A DNA stretch of 5,213 bases, taken from contig QHZV01000205.1 of NCBI GenBank assembly GCA_003224785.1, forward strand, positions 645-5,857, written 5' to 3'. Below, piece after piece: positions 5,188 through 5,213 of this stretch. Source of the stretch: Acidobacteriota bacterium (GTDB taxonomy: Bacteria; Acidobacteriota; Terriglobia; Terriglobales; Acidobacteriaceae). The translations under genes were made by a program, and so were the position numbers. The notes under the pieces are model-generated. The model saw only the letters and a program-made list of their open reading frames with translations. It was not told the DNA's origin and ran no database searches. Within the stretch, counting starts at the first letter, position 1; each line of letters begins with the position of its first letter.

Positions 5188-5213
5188 GGATGATGCGTCC
5201 ACTTGTAGTTCCC

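Noticed and set aside
5083..5202. N-terminal extension of the dipeptidase to 5202
   Set aside because: It runs through the tandem repeat and would bury the signal peptide behind 40 residues. ATG 5082 has a GGGAGG site.

Overview
This is a moderately GC-rich bacterial window. It most resembles an Acidobacteriota (Terriglobia / Koribacter-like) genome. The main reason is the leftward pair of an ECF-type sigma factor and a zinc-finger anti-sigma-like membrane protein whose outer part combines a carboxypeptidase-regulatory-like fold with Asp-box (Ycf48/BNR-like) repeats; I recall that combination as typical of Acidobacteriota. The assignment rests on remembered family resemblance, not on a search.

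Layout, left to right. Positions 1-124 are mostly non-coding, with a possible 20-codon tail of a rightward gene ending at 64. Positions 125-1589 (minus) hold the anti-sigma/sensor gene, split by an apparent one-base frameshift near 574-578 into a zinc-finger/membrane/CarboxypepD_reg part (522-1589) and an Asp-box part (125-550, open back to 577). Positions 1612-2535 (minus) encode the ECF-like sigma factor, 22 bases upstream of the anti-sigma start and clearly in the same operon. Positions 2536-2737 are a divergent intergenic region with a 7-bp-arm inverted repeat overlapping an ECF-like promoter, and a separate strong hairpin. Positions 2738-3862 (plus) encode an exported or membrane-anchored protein of the ARPP-1/DUF6569 family, whose biochemical role is unknown to me. 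After a 50-base convergent gap, positions 3913-5082 (minus) encode an exported M19 (renal-dipeptidase-type) metallopeptidase with all metal ligands present. Upstream of it, 5147-5187 holds two tandem 21-base units that each form a small hairpin.

How the genes may work together (inference): the anti-sigma protein would hold the sigma factor at the inner membrane through its cytoplasmic zinc finger and sense an envelope signal with its periplasmic domains. The divergent ARPP-1 gene shares the intergenic region and could be a target or partner of that switch. The dipeptidase has its own leader and need not belong to the circuit. The points most worth a second look are the frameshift in the sensor, the dyad/ECF-like promoter in the divergent region, the exported ARPP-1 protein next to a sigma switch, and the hairpin-forming tandem repeat at the right edge. 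I saw no tRNA, rRNA, CRISPR array, insertion sequence or phage gene.
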